A DNA stretch of 64,000 bases from Micromonospora nigra (lineage in GTDB: Bacteria; Actinomycetota; Actinomycetes; Mycobacteriales; Micromonosporaceae). Positions 1 through 9,800 of the stretch are shown in pieces. Each line of letters opens with the position of its first letter. The stretch's first letter is position 1. The notes under the pieces were generated by a model. The model searched no databases and was not told where the DNA came from. It saw only the letters and a program-made list of their open reading frames with translations. The position numbers and the translations under genes are program-made. The stretch covers positions 682,001-746,000 of the forward strand of contig NZ_FMHT01000003.1 in assembly GCF_900091585.1 (NCBI RefSeq). Reading direction: 5' to 3'.

Positions 1-2720
1 TACGCCGGTGCCTCCGTGGCCGGAGCGAACCGTGCCACCGGAGCGGAGGACGGTGCGGGCCGGGCCGGCGACGGCGGGACCGGGGCGGAGCGCGGCGCGG
101 ACGGCGTCCCACCCCGGGCGGGCGAGCCCGGCACGGGCGTCGGGACGGCAGTCCCGCCGGACACCGGCTCGGTCCCCGTCGTGACGCTACGGAAGCGGTC
201 CCAGTCGACGACCGACGAGGCCTGGGTGCGGGGCGCGGCGACGGACGGGGAGGGGACCGGTTCCGGCGTACGGGGCGTGCCGCCTGGGCTGGTCGTTCCG
301 GCGAGGAGCGCTGCCGCCGGGCTGGCGGCCACCGGTGGGGTCGAGGGCTGCCGGCTGGCCGGTGGTCCGGCGGTCGGCTCGGTTCCCCCGGCCGGGATGC
401 TGTCCAGGTGGCGCAGCAGGGCGTCGAGTCCGGGATTGTCGAACAACACCATCGGGTCGACGTCCAGACCGTGCTTGGCCAACGCGGCGGTCACCTCGAC
501 CGCCATCATCGAGTCCAGCCCCAGATCCAGCAGGTTGTCGTCGGGAGACACGTCCTTGACGTGCAGGATGTTCCTGAGGATGTCCGCAAGCGGTTCCCAC
601 AGGTGGCTTGCCGGTACCACAACAGTCATCTGATCGTCCTTCGGGATCGAAGCGGCGGACAGGACATAGTTGGCGGGACTCAGGTGCAACGTCTCCTGGA
701 GCAGGTCGATGCCGTCGGCAGCCGTGAGGGCCGGTATCCCCCGGGCGCTCGCACCGGCCGCGACGCCTTCGCCCATGCCGACCGCCCACAGACCCCAGTT
801 GAGGCTGTACCACGACTCGCCCTCGGCGCGTCTGCGGGCGGCGTAGCCGTCCAGGTAGGCGTTGGCTGTCGCGTACGAACTCTGCCCGAGGTTTCCGTGC
901 ACGGCGGCGACGGAGGAGAAGAGCACGACGAACCCCGGCCGGGCGTCGCGGGGTAGTGCTTCGTCGAGAGCGTGGACACCGGCGATCTTCGGAGCGAAGA
1001 CCTCGTCGATCCGGTCGGGTGACAGCGAGCGCAGCAGGCCGTCGCGCAGCACCCCGGCGGCGTGGAACACACCGTCGAACGCGGGGGTGCCGCGCAGCAC
1101 CTCCGACAGTTCCCGCACGTCGGCCCGGACGACCGCGAGGTCGCAGGTCGCGGCGAGCCGGTCGAGCCGCTCCCGGGCCTCGCCGCCGTCGGGAACGGTA
1201 CGGCCCACGAGGGTCAGGTGTGCGCAGCCCTGCCGGGCCAGGAACTCCGCGACGTGCAGCCCGATGCCGCCCATGCCCCCGATGACGAGGAACCGTCCAC
1301 CGCCGTTCGGCACCCGGTCCGGGCCGGCGGACACCGCGGTGAGCGACGGCGCGTACCACGATCCGTTCCGCCAGGCCAGTTCCGGCTCGGCGTGACGGAA
1401 CCCGGCCGGTGGCACCCCGTCGTCGACGTCGACCAGCCGGACGCGGGCGCGCGGATACTCGACCCGGAGCGTCCGCACCAGTCCCCACAGCGCCGTCTGG
1501 AACGGCTCCACCCGCTCCTGCCCGGTCACCTGGTGCGCCACCGTGGTGACGACGGTGAGGTCGGGCATGGGTGGCCGGGCCGCGAGCTGGCGCAGCATGG
1601 CGAAGACGCGGTGCAGATCGTCGATCACCCGGGCCCCGTCGCGGGAATCGCGTGCCGCGACGTACACGACCTCACCGGGAGCGGTGCCGCCGAGCACGTC
1701 GGCGACGCGCTCGGTGCTCAGCTCGTCCGGTGCGAGACGGAGCACCGTCCGCCCCGCGGCATCGACAGGGTCGCGGGACACGACCAGAGTGGTCCCGTCG
1801 GCCGGCGGTGGCTCGGGGGTCGGCTGGACGGCACGCCACATCGGCGTGCGGATCGAACCGGCCCGGCGGACGGCGGTCGGCGCCGCCGCCGACGGCGCCG
1901 ACCACCCGACCGGTCGGGGCGGCGGCACCGGGTTCGCCCGGCTGCTCGGGCTCTTGAGGGCGATCCGGTCCAGTTCCAACAACACCTCGCCCTGCTGGTT
2001 GCACAGGGTGGCCCGGCCCCGTACCAGAGCGTCGCCCCGCTGGTCCGGGTCGGTCCGCTCGATCAGCGCCCAGACCGTTCCCGAGATGCGACGCCGGGCC
2101 ACCAGCCGTCCCACGTACCAGGGCAGGCATGCTCCCGCGGCGCCCTCGTCCAGCGCCCCGAGACACTGGAACACACCGTCCAGCAGCGGCGCCGGCACGA
2201 ACGAGGACCGCTGCGGGCTCTCCGGTGCCCGCATCAGCGCCACCATCCGGTCCGGTCCCCGGTACGCCGCGCGGATCACCTGGTAGGTCGGGCCGTAGTC
2301 GATGCCGGTCGTACGCCGCCAGTCGGCCAACGCGGCGAGGGGCAACTCCTCGTCGCAGCCGGCCCGCAGCCGTGCCAGGTCCAGGTAGTGCGGAACCGGC
2401 AGCGGGCTGCCGGTGACCTGCGCCTGGCTGTGCGTCACCTGGTCGGCGCCCTCGGGGTCACCTGGTGCGCCGGTACGGGAGCTGACAGTGCACACGCCGC
2501 CGTCGGTGACGGTCGTCTCGACGTCGATCGGCGCACGCACCGTCAGCGGGGAGAGGAAGGTGACCCGGTCGAGCTGCCAGCGCCACCCGGGCCGGCCGGT
2601 GTCGCAGGCGACGAGCATGGCGTCGATCTGCGCGGCGGCCGGCAGCACCGGCACGCCGCTGATCCGGTGGTCACCGGCCACCGGGTCGGCGGGGGTGATC
2701 TGTTGCCGGAGCGTGGTCAT
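1..2720 (-). CDS. Type I polyketide synthase, DH-KR-ACP portion (3' end outside window)
   Basis: Fourth megasynthase of the operon; about 906 residues are visible and it runs off the left edge. The ATG at 2720 overlaps the alkC stop (ATGA). There is no KS in front. It opens directly with a dehydratase double hotdog: HRISGVPVLP near residue 18 fits HxxxGxxxLP, and LLDGVFQ near residue 185 supplies the second acid. A ketoreductase follows, with the nucleotide motif GGMGGIGL near 478 and the YATANAYLDGY active-site stretch near 618. An ACP follows, with LGLDSMMAVE near 735. The last visible part is a Pro/Ala/Ser-rich linker of the kind that precedes a further KS. Inference: these domains complete the split module whose KS-AT ends the protein encoded at 3838-10257, with alkC lying between the halves. 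Confidence 0.95.
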   Translation of the reverse strand, partial: MTTLRQQITPADPVAGDHRISGVPVLPAAAQIDAMLVACDTGRPGWRWQLDRVTFLSPLTVRAPIDVETTVTDGGVCTVSSRTGAPGDPEGADQVTHSQAQVTGSPLPVPHYLDLARLRAGCDEELPLAALADWRRTTGIDYGPTYQVIRAAYRGPDRMVALMRAPESPQRSSFVPAPLLDGVFQCLGALDEGAAGACLPWYVGRLVARRRISGTVWALIERTDPDQRGDALVRGRATLCNQQGEVLLELDRIALKSPSSRANPVPPPRPVGWSAPSAAAPTAVRRAGSIRTPMWRAVQPTPEPPPADGTTLVVSRDPVDAAGRTVLRLAPDELSTERVADVLGGTAPGEVVYVAARDSRDGARVIDDLHRVFAMLRQLAARPPMPDLTVVTTVAHQVTGQERVEPFQTALWGLVRTLRVEYPRARVRLVDVDDGVPPAGFRHAEPELAWRNGSWYAPSLTAVSAGPDRVPNGGGRFLVIGGMGGIGLHVAEFLARQGCAHLTLVGRTVPDGGEARERLDRLAATCDLAVVRADVRELSEVLRGTPAFDGVFHAAGVLRDGLLRSLSPDRIDEVFAPKIAGVHALDEALPRDARPGFVVLFSSVAAVHGNLGQSSYATANAYLDGYAARRRAEGESWYSLNWGLWAVGMGEGVAAGASARGIPALTAADGIDLLQETLHLSPANYVLSAASIPKDDQMTVVVPASHLWEPLADILRNILHVKDVSPDDNLLDLGLDSMMAVEVTAALAKHGLDVDPMVLFDNPGLDALLRHLDSIPAGGTEPTAGPPASRQPSTPPVAASPAAALLAGTTSPGGTPRTPEPVPSPSVAAPRTQASSVVDWDRFRSVTTGTEPVSGGTAVPTPVPGSPARGGTPSAPRSAPVPPSPARPAPSSAPVARFAPATEAPA

Positions 2721-3841
2721 GACAGCAGGTCAAACGTGTCGGTGGCCTTCACCAGGCCGTTGACCTGGATGTCGACGCGGTGCTCACCCGGGTAGTAGCG
2801 GCGGGTGTTGATCTCCCGCACGGGGTGGGCCTTCTCGATCATCCTCCGCTCCCCCGCGACCAGGTCGACCCTGGCGAGCTTGAACACCTTGGGGATGGTG
2901 CGCCCGTTGCCCCGCACGTGGTGCACCACGTAGTCGACCGTCACGCTGTGCGGCCGTCGATCGGTGTTCGTCACGTCGAGCCGCAGCATGACCGTCTCGC
3001 CGACCCGCACCGAACGGGGCGAGCACCGCAGCGCGGACACCTCGACGTGTTCCCCGCCAGTGGCGCCGAGCAGACTGAGGGCCTCCTGGTTGCCCTTCTT
3101 GACCAGGGTGCGCAGGCCGTGCCGGACGATCCAGGCGGTCTGCGGGGTGGGGCTCTCCCGCAGCCAGCGGCGGGCGGTGTCCAGGGCGATCGCCGGGGAG
3201 TCCTTGGAGATGTCGTTGAGGTTGTTGGCGACGGACTTGCGGACGTACTCCGAGGGGTCGCTACGCAGCGGTTCCAGGATCTCCAGCACCGGTTGCGGGT
3301 CCGCGACGAACCGGGTGAGCGTCCGTGCCCAGGGCAGGCGGGGGCGGACGCCCTCGCTGGCCAGACGCCGCACGTTGAGACTCGGGTCGAGGGCCCAGGC
3401 CCCGATCCGCTTCATCGTGAGGTCGTAGTGCTCCTCGATGAACGGCCGGATCGCGTACTCGCCCGTGTGGCGCTTGGTGATCTCCTCCAGCGCGTCGAGC
3501 GACGCGTCCGGATGCTCCAGGCCGTACTCCTCGACGAACCGGGCCACCGGCATGAGGTACCAGCTGGTGTTGAACATCCCGTCGCCCTCACCGAGCTCGT
3601 CGCCGAGGATCGACACGAGCACCTCGACGGCGTCGACGTAACGCTCGGGCAACCGGCTGCGCATCTCCTCGGCCAGGATCAGGACCCGGTCCTTGAGTTC
3701 CTTGCCGGGGATCCGTCGGTCGACGGCCTCGGCGTAGCCGTCGATGTCGAACCCCGGCAGAACGGTTCGGATCTTCCCGCCGAGGAGCCGGGCGGCCTCG
3801 CCGGTGAAGTGACGCTTCAGCCCGTACTCGCTGGACATCAC
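2717..3841 (-). CDS. alkC: AlkC-type DNA alkylation-repair glycosylase (HEAT-repeat plus Ig-like domain)
   Basis: A 374-residue protein. The N-terminal two thirds are alpha-helical HEAT-like repeats with the family hallmarks LNVRRLASEGVRPRLPWA (about 165-182) and YVRKSVANNLNDISKD (about 210-225). The last 110 residues or so are a beta-rich Ig-like domain ending in a RRYYPGEHRVDIQVNG stretch, the layout described for AlkC glycosylases. Known for the family: excision of alkylated bases such as 3-methyladenine or 3-methylcytosine without base flipping. It is translationally coupled on both sides, to the upstream PKS (GTG/ATG overlapping TGA at 3838-3841) and to the downstream PKS (ATGA at 2717-2720). 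GTG at 3841 is used because AAGG lies at normal spacing; ATG at 3838 is the alternative. Inference: self-resistance to a DNA-alkylating product. Confidence 0.9.
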   Translation of the reverse strand: MMSSEYGLKRHFTGEAARLLGGKIRTVLPGFDIDGYAEAVDRRIPGKELKDRVLILAEEMRSRLPERYVDAVEVLVSILGDELGEGDGMFNTSWYLMPVARFVEEYGLEHPDASLDALEEITKRHTGEYAIRPFIEEHYDLTMKRIGAWALDPSLNVRRLASEGVRPRLPWARTLTRFVADPQPVLEILEPLRSDPSEYVRKSVANNLNDISKDSPAIALDTARRWLRESPTPQTAWIVRHGLRTLVKKGNQEALSLLGATGGEHVEVSALRCSPRSVRVGETVMLRLDVTNTDRRPHSVTVDYVVHHVRGNGRTIPKVFKLARVDLVAGERRMIEKAHPVREINTRRYYPGEHRVDIQVNGLVKATDTFDLLS

Positions 3842-6800
3842 ACTCGACCTTTCTTCAGCAGCATCCCGGGGTGGGACGCCGGACGGTGGTGGAACTGGTG
3901 CGCGGGCGGCCCGGTCTCCTGGGCCGCGGGAGCAGGCACCGGATCGACTCCGGTCGGTTCCGGCGAGATCCAGAACCGCTCCCGTTCGAAGGGGTAGGTG
4001 GGGATGGTGGTGGTGCGGTGCCCGCGTTGGTGGTGCAGAGCGGGCCAGGTCAGGTCGGTGTGGCCCTGGTTGTAGTAGTCGACGAGGTTGTCGTGGAGTT
4101 GACGCTGGTCGGTGTGACCCCGACGCAGGGTGTGCAGCCAGGTCAGACCCGCCTCGGGAAGAACCTGACGACTGATCGGGACCAGGACCGGATGCGGACC
4201 GATCTCCCAGAACACCTCCGCACCACCCTCACGCACCAACCGCACCGCCTCGGCATACCGCACCGGCCGACGGATCCCCTCGGCCCACACCCGCGGATCA
4301 GTCACCGACTCCCCGGTGTGCCAACCACCCGTGATCGTCGACGCGAACGGCATCCCCGGCGCCCGCAACACACCACCGGCCACCGCCTCCGCGAACACCG
4401 GCACCGCCGCACTCATCGCCTCCGAATGAAACGCGTGACTGACCGTCAACCGCTGCCCACGCCCCACCGCCCGACAGAACCCGTCCACCGCCTCGACCCC
4501 ACCGGCAACCGTCACATTCGACGGCCCGTTGTAAGCCGCGACCTCCACCCCCGGATGCTCCACCAACAACCGATGCACCACATCAACATCGGCATTCACC
4601 ACCGCCATCGCCCCACCCGACGGCTGCGCCTGCATCGCCTGCGCCCGCGCCCGCGTCAACCGCATCAACTCCGGCAGGTCACACACCCCCGCCGCCCACG
4701 CCGCCGTCAACTCCCCCACACTGTGACCCGCCACCACCTGCGGACCCACACCCCACGACCCCAACAACCGCACCAACCCGACCTGCACCGCAACAATCGC
4801 CACCTGCGCAAACCCGGTCTGCCCCAACACCTGCGCCGGCGCATCACACAACAACCCCGGCAACGACCACCCATCCAACGAACCCAACAAACCCGCACAC
4901 TCATCAATAGCCTCACGGAACACCGGCTCCGCGGCATACAACCCCGCACCCATCCCCGGATACTGCGAACCCTGCCCCGTGAACAAGAACCCCGTCACCG
5001 GCCCCCGACCGGCCAACCGACCAATCGGCCGATCCCCCGACGCCACCCGCCGCAACCCCGCAGCCAACTCATCACCATCAGCACCCGCCACCGCAACCCG
5101 GAACCGATGCACCGCCCGACCCACATTCGCCGTGAACGCCACATCCCCCACCTGCGCCCCCGACACCCCCACCAACCGATCCGCATAAGCCCCCGCCAAC
5201 ACCCGCACCGCATCCTCCGACGCCGCGGACACCCGCACCACAAAACTGTCCTGCCCCACCACCGGCGCCCGCCCCACCACCGGCGCCTCCTCCACCACCA
5301 CATGGGCATTAACCCCACCCATACCAAACGCCGACACCGCACCCCGACGAACCCGCCCACCCCGAGGCCACAACACCGGCCGATCCACCACAAAGAACGG
5401 CGACTCCTCAAACCGAATATGATCATTCGGCCGCACCACATGCAACGTCGGAGGAATCACCCCGTTCTCCAACGCCAACACCACCTTCACCACACCAGCC
5501 AAACCCGCAGCCGGCTCCAAATGACCCACATTCGACTTCAACGAACCAATCCCACAAAACTGCACCCGATCCGTGAACACCCGCCACGCCCGAGACAACC
5601 CCTCCACCTCAATCGGATCCCCCAAACCCGTCCCCGTCCCATGCGCCTCCACCATCTGAATCCCCACCGGATCCACACCCGCATCCCGCAACGCCGCACC
5701 CACAACCTCCGCCTGGCCCTTCGGGCTCGGGGCCGAGTAGCGAGTGGTACGCCCGCCGTGGTTGACCGCGACGCCCTTCACCACCGCCCGAACCCGATCG
5801 CCGTCACGGACCGCGTCGGCACTGCGCCGCAGGACCACCGCAACGGCCCCCTCCCCGGGCACGAAGCCGTCCGCCGACGCGTCGAAGGCACGGCACCGGT
5901 GACGGGGGGACAAGGCCCGCAGATCCCGCATCGACTGGAAGTACTCGGGGCTGATGGCGGCGTGCACGCCACCGATCACCGCCGTGTCGATGTCACCCGA
6001 GCGCAGGTGTTGTACCGCCGAGTGCAGGGCGACCAGCGACGAGGAGCACAGGGTGTTCACCACCAGGCTCGGCCCCTGCCAGTCCATCAGGTGCGACAGC
6101 CGGTTCGGGATCATCGCCTCCAGGCCGAGGCCCCGCCCGGAGGAGACGCCGTGGCGGGCCCGCTCCTCGTGGTAGTGGTCGTGGCTGTAGGCGATCCAGA
6201 GGCCGGTGCGGCTGCCGGCGCCCCGGTCACCGAGACGGCCGGCGTCCTCCAGGGCCTGCCAGATCGTCTCGTACACGATCCGGGCCTGGGGGTCGATCAG
6301 CGGCGCCTCCCGCGCGGAGATCCGGAACGGCGCGGGGTCGAACTGGTCGACCTGCTCCAGGAAGGACGCCTGCGTACCATCGTGGTCCGGCTGGCTCCAC
6401 CGCTGTGCGGGCACCGGACCGACGGTGTCGCGTCCCTCCATCAGCAGCGACCAGAACTCGTCGAGACTGCCGGCGGTCGGCACCCGCACGGCGGCACCGA
6501 CGATGGCGATGTCACGCGGGGATGACTCGGGGTTCGGGGCGTCGGCGGTGGCGGTCGCCACCGGTGCATCGGTCCGGGCCACCTCGGGTCCCGGCTCCCG
6601 GCCGCCGGTCCGCGTCGTCACCGGCCCACCGTTCTCGGTCGCCGCACCGGCCGGCCTCGTCGGACCCGCCGGTTCCGGCGGCGTCACCGGATCGGCGGTC
6701 GCCGCCGATCCGGGCGGCGCCTCCGGGTCCGCGCTCCGCGCCGGTGACACCGTCGCGGCAGCCTCCGCGGCCTCTCCGGCGGGTGACCCGGACGGCCAGG

Positions 6801-9800
6801 TCAGCGTGGCGACGAACTCGGGCTCCTCCCGGGCGAGATGGTCGGCGAAGCTGCGCGGGGTGGGGTACTCGAAGAACACCGTCGGGTACAGCGAGAGCCC
6901 GTGCTCCCGGGAAAGCCGGTCACTCAGTCCGACCAGGCTGATCGAGTCCAGCCCGGCGGAGAGGAACTCGGTGTCGGCATGGTCGTCACTGATGCCCGCC
7001 TCGGCCAGGAACCAGGTGAGCACCGGCACGGCGGGCGCGGTACGGGCCGCCGGTGCCGGCCGATCGGCCGGTGCCGCCGCCTCCCCGGTGCGGGACGGGG
7101 GCGCATCGGCGGTCACGGCGGGCGGCACCGCACGGTCGACGGCCGGCACCATGAGATCGGCGGCCGGCACCACGCGGTCGGCGGGCGGCACCACGAGATC
7201 GGCGGGCGGCACCACGCGGTCGACGGGCGGCACCGGCACGGCCGGGAGGTCAGGCCCCGCCGAGGACTGCACCTCGACGGTCCGCTTGCCCTCGAAGGCC
7301 CGTGCCGGCACCCGCTTCGAGGAGATGTCCCCGAAGACGAACAGCACGTTCCCGGAGGCGTCGGTGACCACCTGGGTGACCCGGCAGGCCTCCTCGTTCC
7401 AGAACGCGACGGTGGTCCGCACGAACGCCGCGTCGTCCAGGGACCCGAAGACCCCGACCCGATCCACCGACAGCGGAATGAACGCGGACGCGTCGTCGGT
7501 GCCGAAGACCGGGTTGTCGGGGTCGATCGCGGCGATGGTCACGCTGTCCAGCAGGCCCGGGAAGAGGCTGACGTCCGCCGGGTTCATCGCCCGCTGCCGG
7601 CCGCCCTCGATCCGGGCGAGCGTGCCGCCACCGGCCAGACTCGCCACCCAGGAGATGTTGCGGTAGTAGCGACCGTGGTGGTAGCCGATGCGGCGCAACC
7701 ACCGGTAGACACCCGACCCGGAGTGGATTCGGGAGCAGGTCTCCAGCAGGGCGGTCACCGGCACCGGTGCCGGCGCGGGTTCGGCGTCGCGGATGAACCG
7801 GCCGGTCACGAACGCGCCGTCGGTGTCCTCGACGGTGAACAATGCGTCGCCGTCGACCCGGCACACCACCCGGCGCGCGCCGTCGGGGATCAGCGGACGG
7901 TGGAACAGCAGGTCTCGTACGCCGTGGAACCGGTCGCCGCGCGCCTCGACGCCGCGGCGCAGGAAGTCGAACCACCCCACTCCGGGCAGCATGGCGGTGC
8001 GGTACACGGAGTGCTGGGCGATGGGCACCTCGCCCGGCCCGAACAGGCGGGAGAAGACGTAACCGGCGGCGCCGTCGTCGGAGTCCAGCATCACCGGTCC
8101 CCCGGGCTCCGGCGAGCGCATCGGCTCCCGCAGGTCCAGCGAGGTACCACGTAGCTGGGCCACCGGCAGCAGCTGCTTCGTCCAGGCCACGTCGCCCTGG
8201 AAGCGACTCCAGTCGATGTCCTGCCCGGATTCGTGCAGCTCGGCGACGATCGAGGCGAGGACACCCGCCACCGCCGGTACGTCGGTGACGCCGGCCAGCC
8301 GGTCGCAGACGTCCACCGCACCGGCGAGGTCCTCGGCCGGCGCTCCCTCGTCGGCACCGACGACGGCGGCGAGTGCCTGCTCCAGGGGCACCCGTCCGTA
8401 CGCGAAGTCGAGCAGCGGCGCCCACGCTTCGGGTAGCCGCACGGCGGTTTCGGGCACACCGCGTTCCCGCAGGGCCACGGTCAGGGCGATGCCGGAGCAG
8501 ATGCCGACCAGCCGGCCGGAGAAGTCCACGAGTTGGCAGCCGACCGCGTCCTCGAACCGGGTCACGATCTCCCGGACCGCCGGGGTCGACCGGTCGACGG
8601 CCAACAGCCATGCGGGCGGGCGGGGGGCGTCAACGGGACGGATCGCGGCCGGCACCGGGCGGGACCGGGTCGCGTCGGCGGGGGCGGCGCGGAGCAGCCT
8701 GGCCCGCAGGGCCGTCACGAGCGCGTCGGCGTCGTGGCCGGCCACCGCGATCCGGGCGGCACGGTGGGGTCGTGCCAGGCGGGCCGTGGCGCAGACGTCG
8801 CCGAGCCGGTCCGCAGCCGACGGCAGGAACTCCACCCACTGGGCGACGAGTTCCCGCAGCCCGTCCGGGCTGTCCGCGGAGAGCGGCAGCACCTGCGGGA
8901 CCAGCTCCGCCGGGCCGGTCGGGTCGGCCGCCACCGGCACCGCCTCGGCTACGACGTGTCCGTTGGTGCCGCCGAAGCCGAACCCGCTCACCGCGGCCCG
9001 CCGCACCGGCGCCGCCGGCCACGCACGGGCGTCGGCCGGCAGGTAGAAGGGGCTCCGGTCGAGCTTGAGCCGGGGGTTGGGCGCCTCGACCGGAGTGCCG
9101 GGGAGCAGCCCCTCCCGCAGACAGGTGATGATCTTCGCGAGACCCGCGAGGCCCGCGGCGGAGTGCAGGTGCCCGATGCGGCGTTTGACGGACCCGAGCG
9201 CCACCGAGCCGGGCACGACGCCCCGCTGGGCGAAGACCTCGGTCAGGGCACGCACCTCGATCGGGTCACCGATCGCGGTGCCGGTGCCGTGCGCCTCGAC
9301 GTACTGGACGGTGCCGGGATCGACCCTGTCGTACGCCTTGGTCATCAGCTCGATCTGGGCGTCGAGGCTGGGCGTGGTCACCCCCATCGTGCGGCCGTCG
9401 TTGTTCACCACGGCCTCGGTGATCGCGCCCAGGATCAGGTCGCCGTCAGCGACGGCCGCGGCCATCGGCTTGAGCACCAGCGCCGCCGCGCCCTCACCGG
9501 GTACGTAGCCGTTGGCCCGCTCGTCGAAGGTCTTGCACAGGCCCTCCGGCGACAGCGCCCCGTTACGGGAGAGCAGGACGAAGGTCAGCGGGTCGATCAG
9601 CAGGTCGACCGCGCCCACCACCGCCGTCGAGCAGGCCCCCGCGGCCAGGCTCTGGCAGGCCAGCCAGACCGCGGTCAACGACGACGAGCAGGCGGTGTCC
9701 ACCACGAGGCTCGGACCGGACAGGTCGAACCGGTCCGACAGCCACGCCGCGATGAAGTTCTGCGACCGTCCCCAGAGGGCGGCCGGCGTCGGCCGGTCCG

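Noticed and set aside
142..155. Third GGGAC-N4-GTCCC dyad
   Set aside because: It lies inside the linker-coding part of the PKS gene. One such match by chance is expected in GC-rich DNA, and no promoter is near.
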